Below, piece after piece: positions 14,359 to 21,675 of a DNA stretch of 23,922 nt. The stretch comes from a virus. The notes below the pieces were generated by a model. That model saw only the letters and a list, made by a program, of their open reading frames with translations. It was not told the origin of the DNA and ran no database searches. Position 1 is the stretch's first letter. Every line of letters begins with the position of its first letter. Made by a program: the position numbers and the translations under genes. The stretch is from the IMG/VR virus record IMGVR_UViG_3300033153_009691, positions 1 to 23,922 of that record. The stretch is one strand, 5' to 3'.

Positions 14359-15247
14359 ATATTATTTAACAGATTGGAATAGAGTATTAGCAGATGTCAG
14401 AGAAGTTTTAAAAGATAATATAGTGCAATCTCCCAGTGAGGCAGATAAGATTATAGTTTGGCAGGATGTTATGAGTTTTAGTTTGGGTATTGCTAAAATA
14501 GCCAAGATGCAGAAAAAACCCTTAATACTTATGCAACATGGCAGGTGGGGAACGGGACAATACTTTTATCCATTTTATCAAAAATGTCTTGCAGATCATA
14601 TTTGTGTTTGGGGACAAGAGGTTAAAAATAGGATGATAGAGGTGGGAATTCCAGCTAAAAGAATACATATTACGAGTTCTACAATATTCAAACATTTAAT
14701 ACCGAAGAAAAAACATAAAGGTATAAATATAGTTTTTACGCCAGAACATTGGGATGCTGATGTGCCAGAAAATCACATTGTTTATAAAGAGTTAATGAAA
14801 TATAAAAAAACCCATAATGTTAATATTATAGTAAAAACAGTTAATGAATATGACAAAAAGAATTATGAAAATGTTATTTGGTCGGATAGAAGTAAACCCG
14901 GTCATTTAAAAATATGCGCAGAAGTATTATCAACAGCAGATGTTGTGGTTGGAATAATGGAAGGAACATTTGAATTGTTGGCTCAAGTTATGGATATACC
15001 AGTTATTATTGCTGATATATGGCAACCTAAATCATTTAGGGGAAATGAGGGATATAAAAAATATGAACGTATGCAATCTGATGCTGCTAAATATGTGTCT
15101 TTAAAAGGCTTGCAAGCTGAAATTAGCCAGCAGATAGGGAATCCCGAAGAATTAAAAAAACAACGCCAGAAGGTCGCCCTAAATGAAGCTGGCTTGCATA
15201 TAAAAGACCCATTAAAAGAAATACTTAAAGTAATTAAATATGCCTAA
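14351..15247 (+). CDS. GT-B-like transferase resembling CDP-glycerol or polysialyl transferases
   Basis: A 298-residue protein. It has LILMQHGRWGTGQY (H63, G64), where the His-Gly pair resembles the catalytic region of CDP-glycerol glycerophosphotransferases and related surface-polymer GT-B enzymes. Near residue 200, DVVVGIMEGTFELLAQVMDI gives the donor-side acidic helix typical of the same fold. The protein is shorter than classical TagF and may be a single GT-B unit. A CMP- or CDP-linked donor would fit, given two cytidylyltransferases in the block, but this is inference. It overlaps its neighbours by eight bases on each side. Confidence 0.55.
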   Translation: MSKYYLTDWNRVLADVREVLKDNIVQSPSEADKIIVWQDVMSFSLGIAKIAKMQKKPLILMQHGRWGTGQYFYPFYQKCLADHICVWGQEVKNRMIEVGIPAKRIHITSSTIFKHLIPKKKHKGINIVFTPEHWDADVPENHIVYKELMKYKKTHNVNIIVKTVNEYDKKNYENVIWSDRSKPGHLKICAEVLSTADVVVGIMEGTFELLAQVMDIPVIIADIWQPKSFRGNEGYKKYERMQSDAAKYVSLKGLQAEISQQIGNPEELKKQRQKVALNEAGLHIKDPLKEILKVIKYA

Positions 15248-16553
15248 AATAAACTTACAGCTTGTTAAAGATTTGTGGAATACCAACAGAGCGTTAATCA
15301 GTCCCGATTATGATAATGCTTTGCAATATCTTAGTAAATTAGTTGATTTAAATATTATAGAAATACCCAGTGGAACTAAATGTTGGACGTGGACAGTGCC
15401 ACAACAATGGGATATTAAAGATGCGTGGATTAAATATAATGGCAAAAAGGTGGTAGATTTTCAGAAGGAACCAATGAGCATAATGACTGGTTCTATTGCA
15501 ATTCATAAAAAAGTTCAATTAAAAGAATTACAAAATCATATTCATACAATAGAAGATAATCCCGATATTATACCATATACCTATACTTATTATGAGAAAA
15601 ATTGGGGATTTAATGTGCCATTTAAAAAATTAAAGAAGTTCGATGGTAAAGAATATGAGGTATTTATTGATAGCACCCATAAAAATGGAACATTAAAAAT
15701 AGGTGAACACACAATTAAGGGAAAGAATAATAAAGAAATATTGCTTATAGTTCATTTAGACCATCCATATCAAGCAAATGATGGTTTGTCGCAAGTAGCG
15801 TTAGCAGTAGATACCGCCCATAGAATTAAAAAAGATTATAAATTTGACCACACAATAAAGATATTGTTTGTTCCCGAAACCATTGGTTCAATTGCCTATT
15901 GTTGGAAGAGAGACAAAGAAAAAACCCTAGATAAAATAGATTTTGTTATAACAGCTGATATTGTTGGTAATGATGGAGATATAATTCTTCAGAGAGATTT
16001 TGATAGAAATAGAAAATTAAATAGCGCGGCTTGGTTGGCTTTAAAAGAATGCAATATTAAAGCAGGGAAAAAAGCTATGCCGCAAATGACAGAATGGCGA
16101 GCTATTATAGGGGCAGATGAATATGTTTTTGCTGACCCCAAAATAGATATACCCGTTATCTTTTTTACTAAATATCAACCATCAACTCCAATGAACGCAG
16201 AGGAGGGTTATCCCGAATATCATACTCATAAAGATACTCCAGATATAGTTAAGGGTGAGAATATAAGGGGCGTACAAGATGTTATCTTAAAAACAATAGA
16301 ATTAATGGAGGCAGATTGGATACCCCAAAGAAAGTTTAAGGGACCATTAATGCGTAGTAAGTATAATGTTCAGATGCCCATTAAAACATTTAATAGACAG
16401 TTGGATTATTTAATTTATAGTATTACTGGAAAATATAGTATTATAGAATTAGCAGTAATGAATCATTTAGATTTTAATACCGTGAATGATTTATTATTAA
16501 AATTAGAAAAAGATGGTCAAATCAGTCGGATTAATAATTGCAAAGGGAGATAG
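15240..16553 (+). CDS. DUF4910 zinc hydrolase, M28 aminopeptidase-like, with C-terminal winged helix
   Basis: A 437-residue protein typical of DUF4910 proteins from surface-polysaccharide loci. The N-terminal part includes IEIPSGTKCWTWTVPQQWDI and the regular beta domain IIPYTYTYYEKNWGF. The M28-like core has VHLDHPYQANDG (H175, D181), FVPETIGS (E213), ITADIVGN (D240) and a late EYHTHKD His, matching a two-zinc aminopeptidase site. The last 70 residues look like a winged helix (SIIELAVMNHLDFNTVNDLL). It may deacylate or cleave an amide on a glycan precursor. It overlaps the NeuA-like gene by 41 bases. Confidence 0.78.
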   Translation: MPKINLQLVKDLWNTNRALISPDYDNALQYLSKLVDLNIIEIPSGTKCWTWTVPQQWDIKDAWIKYNGKKVVDFQKEPMSIMTGSIAIHKKVQLKELQNHIHTIEDNPDIIPYTYTYYEKNWGFNVPFKKLKKFDGKEYEVFIDSTHKNGTLKIGEHTIKGKNNKEILLIVHLDHPYQANDGLSQVALAVDTAHRIKKDYKFDHTIKILFVPETIGSIAYCWKRDKEKTLDKIDFVITADIVGNDGDIILQRDFDRNRKLNSAAWLALKECNIKAGKKAMPQMTEWRAIIGADEYVFADPKIDIPVIFFTKYQPSTPMNAEEGYPEYHTHKDTPDIVKGENIRGVQDVILKTIELMEADWIPQRKFKGPLMRSKYNVQMPIKTFNRQLDYLIYSITGKYSIIELAVMNHLDFNTVNDLLLKLEKDGQISRINNCKGR

Positions 16554-17073
16554 TAAAAGATTACAAGGAAAAAATTGGATGGACTTTAATGGAAAACCAA
16601 TGTTTCTTTGGAACTTACTTAAAATGATTTTGATTTTTGATAAGGTTTATGTAAGTTCTGATTATGATTTTATACTTGATACGACTAGAAAATATGGCGG
16701 ATTACCAATTAAGAGACCAAGAAGGTTATGTGGCGACATTCCTAATATATCAGTATATCAGCACGCAGTATTGCAAATGAAGCCAGTACCAGATACAATA
16801 GTGGCGGTACAGGCTAACTCGCCAACTATTGAGAAATGGTTAATTGAACAAGCTAAAAATATTATAGAACAAGAAGATTTTCCAATCAGTGAGTTTAGAA
16901 CAGTTCACCCAGATAAAAGCAGTTATGGAAGTATCTGGGCTTTAAAAGTCAATAAATTGTTTAATTATAAAAATCCTTATAAGCCAAAACCAGATTCTAC
17001 TCTTATAGATGAAAGTATAGATATTCACGATATCAAGGATTATCAAAAAGCATTATGTCAATTAAAATCGTAG
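16513..17073 (+). CDS. NeuA-like CMP-sugar cytidylyltransferase
   Basis: A 186-residue protein. Residues 8-21 read IIAKGDSKRLQGKN, the nucleotide-binding signature of acylneuraminate cytidylyltransferases, followed by the GKPMFLWNL strand-helix. The segment AVQANSPTIEKW matches the second conserved region. It would couple CTP to a nonulosonic-acid-like sugar made by the next gene. It is shorter than standard NeuA (about 220-230 residues), mainly in the dimerisation region. It lies inside a chain of overlaps (41 bases before, 19 after), so dosage with NeuB is probably coupled. No NeuC-like epimerase is seen. Confidence 0.78.
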   Translation: MVKSVGLIIAKGDSKRLQGKNWMDFNGKPMFLWNLLKMILIFDKVYVSSDYDFILDTTRKYGGLPIKRPRRLCGDIPNISVYQHAVLQMKPVPDTIVAVQANSPTIEKWLIEQAKNIIEQEDFPISEFRTVHPDKSSYGSIWALKVNKLFNYKNPYKPKPDSTLIDESIDIHDIKDYQKALCQLKS

Positions 17074-17750
17074 CAGAAATAGGCCACAATGGAAATGGGA
17101 ATATGCGTCTTAATAAACAAATGATAGCAGAAGCTAAAGCTTGTGGAGCCGACATAGCCAAATTTCAACTATACGATACAGATAAGATTAAAAAACCATA
17201 TCAAAGCAGATATTTTGAATTAAAAGCAGCAGAATTAACCGAAGAAGATGTAAAAGAATTATGGAAGGAATGTAAAAAGGTGGGAATAGAGTTTATGGCT
17301 TCTGTCTTTGATACAGAACGGGTTAAATGGTGTGAAGAAATCGGAGTTAAAAGATATAAAATAGCCAGTAGAAGTATTTATGATACGGAACTTATTAAAG
17401 CAATAGAGAAGACAGGCAAGCCAATTATTGCCTCATTGGGAATTTGGAAAGAAAAAGAATTTCCAAAAATTAAAAATGTTGATTTTCTTTATTGTATATC
17501 AGAATATCCAGCATATATTCACGGAGAAGAGTTTCCAATTAAATTTGATAAGTATACAGGATTTAGTGACCATACAATAGGATGTTATTGGGCTCGTGAA
17601 GCTATAAAGCGGGGCGCAACCATTATAGAGAAGCACTTTACATTATCCAAAACATTACCGGGGCATAATCAAAAAGGGTCTGCCGAACCCTATGAATTAA
17701 AGGATTTAGTGGCATATGCTCGTCAAGTAGAACGAGGCATATCATTTTAA
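17055..17750 (+). CDS. NeuB-like PEP-dependent sialic/nonulosonic acid synthase, lacking the SAF domain
   Basis: A 231-residue TIM-barrel protein. VAEIGHNGNGNM (residues 6-17) is the NeuB N-terminal signature, and FSDHTIG and IIEKHFTLSKTLPGHN are the conserved PEP and metal regions. It would condense PEP with an N-acylated hexosamine-type sugar to give a nonulosonic acid. Typical NeuB proteins are about 340 residues with a C-terminal antifreeze-like SAF domain; that domain is absent here, so the substrate site may differ. It follows the NeuA-like gene with a 19-base overlap and is followed after one base by the first LicD gene. Confidence 0.83.
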   Translation: MSIKIVAEIGHNGNGNMRLNKQMIAEAKACGADIAKFQLYDTDKIKKPYQSRYFELKAAELTEEDVKELWKECKKVGIEFMASVFDTERVKWCEEIGVKRYKIASRSIYDTELIKAIEKTGKPIIASLGIWKEKEFPKIKNVDFLYCISEYPAYIHGEEFPIKFDKYTGFSDHTIGCYWAREAIKRGATIIEKHFTLSKTLPGHNQKGSAEPYELKDLVAYARQVERGISF

Positions 17751-17751
17751 G

Positions 17752-18219
17752 ATGTCATTTAAAGAAGGCGCAACAAAAGACTTGAAGGCGATAAAAAAGA
17801 TTTTAGATAAATTAAAAATTCCCTTTTTTCTAAATTATGGAACACTTTTGGGAGCTTATCGAGACAAGGATTTTATCGCAAATGATAGGGATATAGACAT
17901 AGGAATATTAAATTATTTTAATAGAGAAAAGATTTTAGATGCTTTAAAAGCGGAGGGGTTCTATGAAAGAGAAGGACAAGACCATTCAAATATTTGTATA
18001 AAGAGAAATGTTATAATTGATATATATATATTTAAAGAAAGAAACAATAATTATATAGACGGACTTTCTAATTATATTTTTCCCAAAGAATTTGACAAAT
18101 TAAAACCAATAAAATTTTTAGGAATGACATTTTTGAGACCAGATAAAATAGAAAAATATTTACAAAGGTGTTACGGAGATTGGAAAACTCCAGAAAAAAA
18201 ATCAGTAAAAAGAGGATGA
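17752..18219 (+). CDS. LicD/fukutin-family phosphotransferase 1
   Basis: A 155-residue protein with the LicD signature NYGTLLGAYRDKDFIANDRD followed by IDIGI; D45, D47 and D49 are the expected metal-binding acids. The C-terminal YLQRCYGDWKTP is the second conserved LicD block. Family members transfer phosphocholine or similar groups from CDP-linked donors to sugars. Next to PEP mutase genes, a phosphonate group is a reasonable donor, by inference. It is short, close to a minimal LicD fold. Its TGA overlaps the next ATG (ATGA). Confidence 0.82.
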   Translation: MSFKEGATKDLKAIKKILDKLKIPFFLNYGTLLGAYRDKDFIANDRDIDIGILNYFNREKILDALKAEGFYEREGQDHSNICIKRNVIIDIYIFKERNNNYIDGLSNYIFPKEFDKLKPIKFLGMTFLRPDKIEKYLQRCYGDWKTPEKKSVKRG

Positions 18220-18842
18220 ATAGAAAACACGCCCTTGAGGATTTAAAATTAATTCAAGAAATATTTGATAATCATAAAGTGAGATTGATATTGGTTTGGG
18301 GTACCTGTTTGGGATTTGTGAGGGATAAAAATTTTATTAAGTGGGATGATGATATTGATTTAGCAGTTATAGATGATATTCCATTAAAAACCAGAATACA
18401 AATAGGAAAAGACTTGCAAAAAAAAGGATTTTTTAGGCAAGATATAGTTTGGAAAAATGTTGTTAATAAAAGGTGGGAACTTAGTGAAGATGGTTATGGT
18501 GGAGATGAAAAAAGTGGAATTATAGTAATGCAAAGACGCGTTAAAATAACAATATTTTTCTTTGAAGAGGTGGGAGAAATGTTGCAATGTTTTCCAAGGA
18601 GAGATATGTTTCCTCTTATAGAAACACCAAAAAGGTTTTTTCAAAAATTAGATAAAATAAAACATAAAGGTTATGAATACTACATACCAAGTCCTGTTCG
18701 GGAATATCTTTCGCACACTTACAACGAATGGAAAAAACCCAACAGAATTGAACATGGCAAAACTTGGGTCCAAGGGAAAACCGATGAAGAATTGTTTGAA
18801 TATCTTAGAAGCGCATTCGGGATTAAGCGCAAAGATAGTTGA
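18216..18842 (+). CDS. LicD/fukutin-family phosphotransferase 2
   Basis: With ATG 18216 (preceded by AGAGG, one of the few good Shine-Dalgarno sites here) this encodes 208 residues. The motif VWGTCLGFVRDKNFIKWDDD followed by IDLAV places the metal acids at about 44-48. A C-terminal YLSHTYNEWKKP matches the second LicD block. The two LicD copies differ in sequence and length, so they probably act on different positions or donors rather than being a recent duplication. The end overlaps the PepM gene by about 59 bases. Confidence 0.84.
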   Translation: MNRKHALEDLKLIQEIFDNHKVRLILVWGTCLGFVRDKNFIKWDDDIDLAVIDDIPLKTRIQIGKDLQKKGFFRQDIVWKNVVNKRWELSEDGYGGDEKSGIIVMQRRVKITIFFFEEVGEMLQCFPRRDMFPLIETPKRFFQKLDKIKHKGYEYYIPSPVREYLSHTYNEWKKPNRIEHGKTWVQGKTDEELFEYLRSAFGIKRKDS

Positions 18843-19548
18843 AGAAACTGGTTTTGATGGTATTTGGTCTAGTAGTCTATGTGATTCAGCTAGTAGATGT
18901 TTGCCAGATACAGAATTAGTTACTTTAGATGAAAGATTAAATACTATTCAAGAAATGAGAAATGTGACCGATTTACCAATTGTAATGGATTGCGATACGG
19001 GTGGCGCAACAGAACATTTATATTATAGAATTAAAAAATTAGAACGAGCGGGGGTGGATTATTTTGTAATAGAAGATAAGGCATTTCCTAAACGAAACAG
19101 TTTAGATAAAAACGCCAAACATAAATTAGAAGATGTGGATATATTCGCAGATAAGTTAATGGCTGCAAAAGACGCTGTAAGGGACGCAAAAATAATAGCG
19201 AGGGTAGAGTCGTTAATCGCTAAAAAGTCGCTCTATGAGGCATTATTGCGTTCTGAGGCGTATCTGAACGCTGGAGCAGACGGCATCTTAATACATTCCA
19301 AACAAAAAGTGGACGCCACAGAAGTTATGGAGTTTGCGAAGGAATATAAAAAGAAATGGAATAAACCATTAGTAGCGATACCAACAACTTATCAATTACC
19401 CAAAAATCATCCCTTTGATATGATTATTTATGCCAATCATCTTTTAAGGGCTTCTTTAAGAGCAATGAAAGAAACAGCCAAGACTTTAAAAACAGATAAC
19501 ATAGCAACAGTTAAAGAAATATTTAATATAACGGGTTATGGAAAATAA
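18784..19548 (+). CDS. pepM: Phosphoenolpyruvate mutase
   Basis: The enzyme isomerises PEP to phosphonopyruvate, the entry step of nearly all phosphonate biosynthesis. From ATG 18784 it has 254 residues. EAHSGLSAKIVEETGFDGIW (residues 9-28) is the canonical opening, DCDTGG (69-74) supplies active-site acids, and EDKAFPKRNS (97-106) is the EDK-x5-NS signature separating PEP mutases from isocitrate lyase-type relatives. ARVES and AGADGILIHS follow in order. Earlier in-frame ATGs (18754, 18673) lie inside the LicD2 gene; 18784 has AAGGG upstream and is my choice, but 18754 is possible. The adjoining decarboxylase genes, overlapping in series, confirm the role. Confidence 0.93.
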   Translation: MKNCLNILEAHSGLSAKIVEETGFDGIWSSSLCDSASRCLPDTELVTLDERLNTIQEMRNVTDLPIVMDCDTGGATEHLYYRIKKLERAGVDYFVIEDKAFPKRNSLDKNAKHKLEDVDIFADKLMAAKDAVRDAKIIARVESLIAKKSLYEALLRSEAYLNAGADGILIHSKQKVDATEVMEFAKEYKKKWNKPLVAIPTTYQLPKNHPFDMIIYANHLLRASLRAMKETAKTLKTDNIATVKEIFNITGYGK

Positions 19549-19882
19549 ATTTATAGTTGGCGTGCCAGATAGTAAGTTAAAGTTTTGGCTAAAAGATAAA
19601 AGATATTTAATAGCAACAGATGAAGGAGAAGCAGTAGCTATTGGCGCAGGTTACTATTTAGCAACTAATAAAAAGGCGAGTGTATTTATGGGAGCAAACG
19701 GATTTGCTAATGCCCTAGATACTATTACAAGTTTATTAGTGCCATATAAAATACCGATTGATTTAATAATTGCTTTAAGGGAAGATGTAGAATGGCATAG
19801 TATAATGAGTAAGTTAGTAGAACCTATTAACTCTTTAATAAATTATGACAAGAGAACAAGCATTACATACATTGTTGGATGA
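19538..19882 (+). CDS. ppd: Phosphonopyruvate decarboxylase, N-terminal (PYR) subunit
   Basis: A 114-residue protein matching the N-terminal half of phosphonopyruvate decarboxylase. It begins FIVGVPDSKLKFWL, then has IATDEGEAVAIGAGYYLATN, where the Glu of DEG (E29) is the expected cofactor-activating residue, and ANGFANALDTITSLL. It works with the subunit from 19845 to remove CO2 from phosphonopyruvate, driving the unfavourable mutase reaction forward. The two ORFs are in different frames and overlap by 38 bases. It overlaps PepM by 11 bases. Confidence 0.85.
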   Translation: MENKFIVGVPDSKLKFWLKDKRYLIATDEGEAVAIGAGYYLATNKKASVFMGANGFANALDTITSLLVPYKIPIDLIIALREDVEWHSIMSKLVEPINSLINYDKRTSITYIVG

Positions 19883-20327
19883 GATTAAAGACGATTTAGT
19901 AGTTGTATCTAATGGAAAAATTTCAAGAGAAGTATTTGAATTAAGAAAAAAACGAAAAGAACTGAATGATGATTTAGTTGTTCAAGGGGCAATGGGGAGT
20001 GTGATAGGAGTAGGTATTGGAGTAGCTATGCATACTAAAAAGAAGGTATGGGTTTTAACTGGTGATGGCGCATTGCTTATGAAGTTGGGCAGTATCGTTT
20101 CCGCAATGAAACCATGGAATATAGATAACCTAAATATTGTGGTGTTAAATAATGAAAGCCATGCCTCAACTGGGGGACAACCAACCTATTTTTATCTTAT
20201 TAAAGATTATATTAAAAAACATTTTAGAGTAATAGATGTAGAGGGACCACCCAGAAAGAACTTGGGCCGTCCCGATATATCTTGCGCAGAAATAACCAAA
20301 AGATTTATGGAAAAATGTCAATCGTAA
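19845..20327 (+). CDS. ppd: Phosphonopyruvate decarboxylase, C-terminal (TPP-binding) subunit
   Basis: A 160-residue protein matching the C-terminal half of the same enzyme. LTGDGALLMKLGSIVSAM (residues 71-88, GDG at 73-75) with VVLNN (99-103) is the thiamine diphosphate/Mg motif. NDDLVVQGAMGSVIGVGIGV and NESHASTGGQPT are typical of phosphonopyruvate and sulfopyruvate decarboxylases. MTREQALHTLLDEIKDD opens naturally at the domain boundary, so this reads as a genuine two-subunit form rather than a broken gene. Sulfopyruvate decarboxylase is the main alternative, but PepM next door favours phosphonopyruvate. Confidence 0.85.
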   Translation: MTREQALHTLLDEIKDDLVVVSNGKISREVFELRKKRKELNDDLVVQGAMGSVIGVGIGVAMHTKKKVWVLTGDGALLMKLGSIVSAMKPWNIDNLNIVVLNNESHASTGGQPTYFYLIKDYIKKHFRVIDVEGPPRKNLGRPDISCAEITKRFMEKCQS

Positions 20328-20728
20328 ATATATATATTCCTATGACAGCTGACCTATTACACATAGGTCATTTAAAAGCATTGCAACAATGCGCCCAAAG
20401 GGGACGGGTAATCGTTGGTCTTCTTTCAGATGAATGTATAAAGAAATACAAAGGAAAACCACCAATTATTCCATTTGAAGAAAGAAGAGCATTATTAGAA
20501 TGTTTGGCGCCAGTAGATGAAGTTAGAAGGCAAAATACATTAAAACCAGATTTAACTGGAATAAATTATTTGGCGTCTGGAGATGGTTTTGAGCCAGAAG
20601 AAGAACAAGCCGCTAAAGAAGCTAACTGTATATTAGCTAATATAAGTTATTATCAAGGTCAATCAACCACTTTAATAAAACAAAAAGTATGTCAACAGTA
20701 CTCATTACAGGAGGTTGCGGGTTCGTAG
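20315..20728 (+). CDS. HIGH-motif cytidylyltransferase, TagD-like
   Basis: From ATG 20315 this encodes 137 residues. A longer frame starting at 20282 lies within the decarboxylase gene. HIGH at residues 16-19 and GQSTT at 115-119 are the two signature motifs of the glycerol-3-phosphate/phosphocholine cytidylyltransferase family; IIPFEERRALLECLAPVDEV lies between them. The enzyme activates a phospho- or phosphono-alcohol or amine with CTP. Lying directly after PepM and the decarboxylase, and near two LicD genes, a CMP-phosphonate product is the best inference. An ADP-heptose- or nicotinamide-type substrate is less likely. Confidence 0.85.
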   Translation: MSIVNIYIPMTADLLHIGHLKALQQCAQRGRVIVGLLSDECIKKYKGKPPIIPFEERRALLECLAPVDEVRRQNTLKPDLTGINYLASGDGFEPEEEQAAKEANCILANISYYQGQSTTLIKQKVCQQYSLQEVAGS

Positions 20729-21672
20729 GAGCTCATTTTGTAGAAGCAATATTAAAAAAAACAAATTGGAGTGTGGTTGTTTTAGATAAATTAAATTATG
20801 CAGCTAATGGTTTTGATAGATTGAGAGATATAAATGTTTTTGATGATAAACGAGTTAAAGTATTAACTGCTGATTTTATTCAACCATTGTCAAGGGGTAT
20901 TAAAAAAGAAATAGGACAAATAAACTATATTTGGCATTTAGGAGCGGAAACACACGTTGATAGGTCGATAGAAAACCCAAAAGATTTCGTTTTATCAAAT
21001 GTCCTTGGGACAATGCACATACTCAACTTTGCCAAAGAGGTAAAGCCAGATATATTCTTCTATTTTTCAACAGATGAAGTATTTGGTCCAGCGCCAGAAG
21101 GATATTTTCACCACGAAAAAGATTATCATTATCCATCTAATCCCTATGCGGCTACTAAATCGGGGGGGGAAATGTTAGTTAAAGCTTTCGGCAACACCTA
21201 TAAAATACCTTGGATTATTACTAGGACAATGAATATTTTTGGTGAACGTCAACATCCAGAGAAATTTATACCCCTATGTATTAGAAAAATTTTAGCAGGA
21301 GAAGAAATAATTATTCACGGTAATAAGGATAAAACTAAATCTGGCAGTAGAATGTGGATACACGCTAGGAATGTGGCAGATGCCTATTTGTTCTTGACAG
21401 CTTTTGGAGAAAGGGGGGAAGAATATCATATTGTTGGTGAAAAAGAAGTTAGCAACTTAGAAATGGCTCAATTTATTGCCAAGGCCCTAGGAAAAGAATT
21501 AAAATATAAAATAGTAGATTTTCATTCTAGCAGACCGGGACACGATTTAAGATATGCTCTAGATGGTTCCAAGATAGATAAAATGGGTTGGAAACTACCC
21601 AAAACATTTGAACAATCTCTTGAGAAAACAATTAAATGGACTTTAGAAAATAAAAAATGGTTAAAAATATAA
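20689..21672 (+). CDS. NAD-dependent sugar-nucleotide 4,6-dehydratase, RmlB-like
   Basis: A 327-residue extended short-chain dehydrogenase. G8-x-x-G11-x-x-G14 in LITGGCGFVGAHF binds NAD. Y153-x-x-x-K157 (NPYAATK) is the catalytic pair, and STDEVFG (127-133) carries the Asp-Glu pair that distinguishes 4,6-dehydratases from plain epimerases. SRMWIHARNVADAYLFLTAF is the usual substrate-side motif. It would make a 4-keto-6-deoxy sugar nucleotide for the glycan, and no RmlA, C or D partner is in the window. It overlaps the cytidylyltransferase by 40 bases and ends four bases before the adaptor gene, where the structural genes resume. Confidence 0.87.
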   Translation: MSTVLITGGCGFVGAHFVEAILKKTNWSVVVLDKLNYAANGFDRLRDINVFDDKRVKVLTADFIQPLSRGIKKEIGQINYIWHLGAETHVDRSIENPKDFVLSNVLGTMHILNFAKEVKPDIFFYFSTDEVFGPAPEGYFHHEKDYHYPSNPYAATKSGGEMLVKAFGNTYKIPWIITRTMNIFGERQHPEKFIPLCIRKILAGEEIIIHGNKDKTKSGSRMWIHARNVADAYLFLTAFGERGEEYHIVGEKEVSNLEMAQFIAKALGKELKYKIVDFHSSRPGHDLRYALDGSKIDKMGWKLPKTFEQSLEKTIKWTLENKKWLKI

Positions 21673-21675
21673 TAT

